5,548 nucleotides of DNA, taken from positions 1 to 5,548 of the forward strand of contig CAZSLI010000040.1 of NCBI GenBank assembly GCA_964607705.1, read 5' to 3'. Under the pieces are notes generated by a model that searched no databases, had not been told where the DNA came from, and was given only the letters and a program-made list of their open reading frames with translations. This document shows positions 4,965-5,548 of this stretch, in pieces. Made by a program: the position numbers and the translations under genes. This DNA is from CAZSLI01 sp964607705 (GTDB lineage: Bacteria > Actinomycetota > Coriobacteriia > Anaerosomatales > PHET01). Numbering within the stretch: the stretch's first letter is position 1; every line of letters begins with the position of its first letter.

Positions 4965-5548
4965 TCAGTTGAAACTGCGGTATTTGGCGCCATGCAGAAC
5001 CGTCCATGCCGCCCTGATCTTGGCCCGGCGGAGGAAAGACTTCCCGGTCGCCTCATCCATCAAGTTGAATGGCAGCATGCGCGCATCTCCCTTGCTGATA
5101 TGTTCTAGATAAGGGAATGACTCCGTCTCGCGGATGGGGAGTCTTGCCGTCTTCACTCGCGAACGCCTGTACCTGAGTCTGCTCGAAAGCGCATTCCGTG
5201 ATCGCTGCCAGACCGCATACCTGACAGTGACAACGGTGTACACCCTATAGTCAGAATTCGCCCAATAGGGGACCTTCAGGAAGAGGAGGGTCTCGCTGGT
5301 TGGCGCCCAACCGTTCGCTCGCAGCGACAACACCTCATTGTGATCCCACCTCCAGCGACCCCAGCCATTGGCCACCTGCTCTGACCATGCGGGACGGCTG
5401 ACTGCACAAGATGGTCCATGGTCCCTTTCGCCAGGAAGCGACCTTGACGTCACTCCGAGGCCGTAGTCAGCCCACTCCCCGCTCGGATCCACATTCCCCA
5501 CCGGGTCCCCGCCGCAGTACTGATACGCACTCTCCTCGCCGTCGGCTT
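4965..5548 (-). CDS. RHS-repeat protein, 3' end: end of RHS core plus unrecognised C-terminal domain (5' end outside window)
   Basis: The frame runs off the right edge; 193 residues are visible before the TGA at 4965-4967. Visible residues 1-23 are the end of an RHS-repeat-associated core: AYQYCGGDP (7-15), then GNVDPSG (17-23), the family's terminal Y.Y...DP....DPSG pattern. In RHS proteins the core forms a shell, and the variable sequence after DPSG is the tip that gives the activity, often a toxin. The tip here (24-193, 170 residues) is unlike any domain I know. Its first half is rich in Trp (nine in all, five within 50-78) and strand-like (TLLFLKVPYW, YRVYTVVTVRY). The second half is basic (SRLRYRRSRVKTAR, SFLRRAKIRAAW). 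No membrane helix or known nuclease motif is seen. A GTG at 5499-5501 is not a real start, because the RHS motif begins before it. The toxin role is inferred. Confidence 0.82.
   Translation of the reverse strand, partial: ADGEESAYQYCGGDPVGNVDPSGEWADYGLGVTSRSLPGERDHGPSCAVSRPAWSEQVANGWGRWRWDHNEVLSLRANGWAPTSETLLFLKVPYWANSDYRVYTVVTVRYAVWQRSRNALSSRLRYRRSRVKTARLPIRETESFPYLEHISKGDARMLPFNLMDEATGKSFLRRAKIRAAWTVLHGAKYRSFN
5323..5339. repeat. Copy A of a 17-bp near-identical direct repeat
   Basis: It lies inside the RHS C-terminal domain, coding N-E-V-L-S-L on the minus strand. It pairs with 4942-4958 with one mismatch. Weaker likeness continues a further 15 or so bases beyond the repeat on the minus strand. 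Confidence 0.6.

Noticed and set aside
5323..5339. The 17-bp repeat as an attachment site or start of a CRISPR array
   Set aside because: There are only two imperfect copies, both in or next to coding sequence, with no integrase and no regular spacing.
5499..5501. GTG as start of a free-standing 178-residue protein
   Set aside because: The frame is open to the window edge, and the residues before the GTG (AYQYCGGDP) belong to the RHS motif that continues after it.

Overview
The window comes from a GC-rich bacterial chromosome. The codon use, GTG starts and gene families fit an actinomycete-like lineage. Coriobacteriia is my guess but is not demonstrated. It carries seven genes, two of them cut by the window edges, and no RNA genes, insertion sequences or CRISPR array.

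Left part (1-2324, + strand): the C-terminal half of an EamA/DMT-type membrane transporter is followed with a 26-nt gap by a complete stand-alone glucose-6-phosphate isomerase. The isomerase is of the divergent type usually seen as the second half of transaldolase/isomerase fusions. These look like ordinary chromosomal genes.

Middle (2325-3045, + strand): a compact higB-higA type II toxin-antitoxin module. It has a promoter whose predicted start lies at the toxin ATG (probably leaderless), and a palindrome with direct repeats between -35 and -10 that is a natural operator candidate.

Right-middle (3067-4322, - strand, convergent with higA): a LytTR-type response regulator, then, 50 bp downstream and in the same direction, a small YfcE/MJ0936-type metallophosphoesterase. 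A perfect 16-bp GC palindrome lies between them. No histidine kinase is visible, so the regulator is an orphan within this window.

Right end (4323-5548, - strand): an accessory-looking segment with lower GC. It holds the 3' end of an RHS-repeat protein: the last residues of the RHS core (ending in a DPSG motif) fused to a 170-residue C-terminal domain I do not recognise. A small lipoprotein gene follows 44 bp later. This is the layout of a polymorphic-toxin tip with a cognate immunity gene, here possibly a membrane-anchored lipoprotein. It is the most interesting part of the window. The RHS frame stays open past its TGA for 15 codons and then ends in a GTGA overlap with the lipoprotein start, and that tail repeats a short piece of the C-terminal domain.
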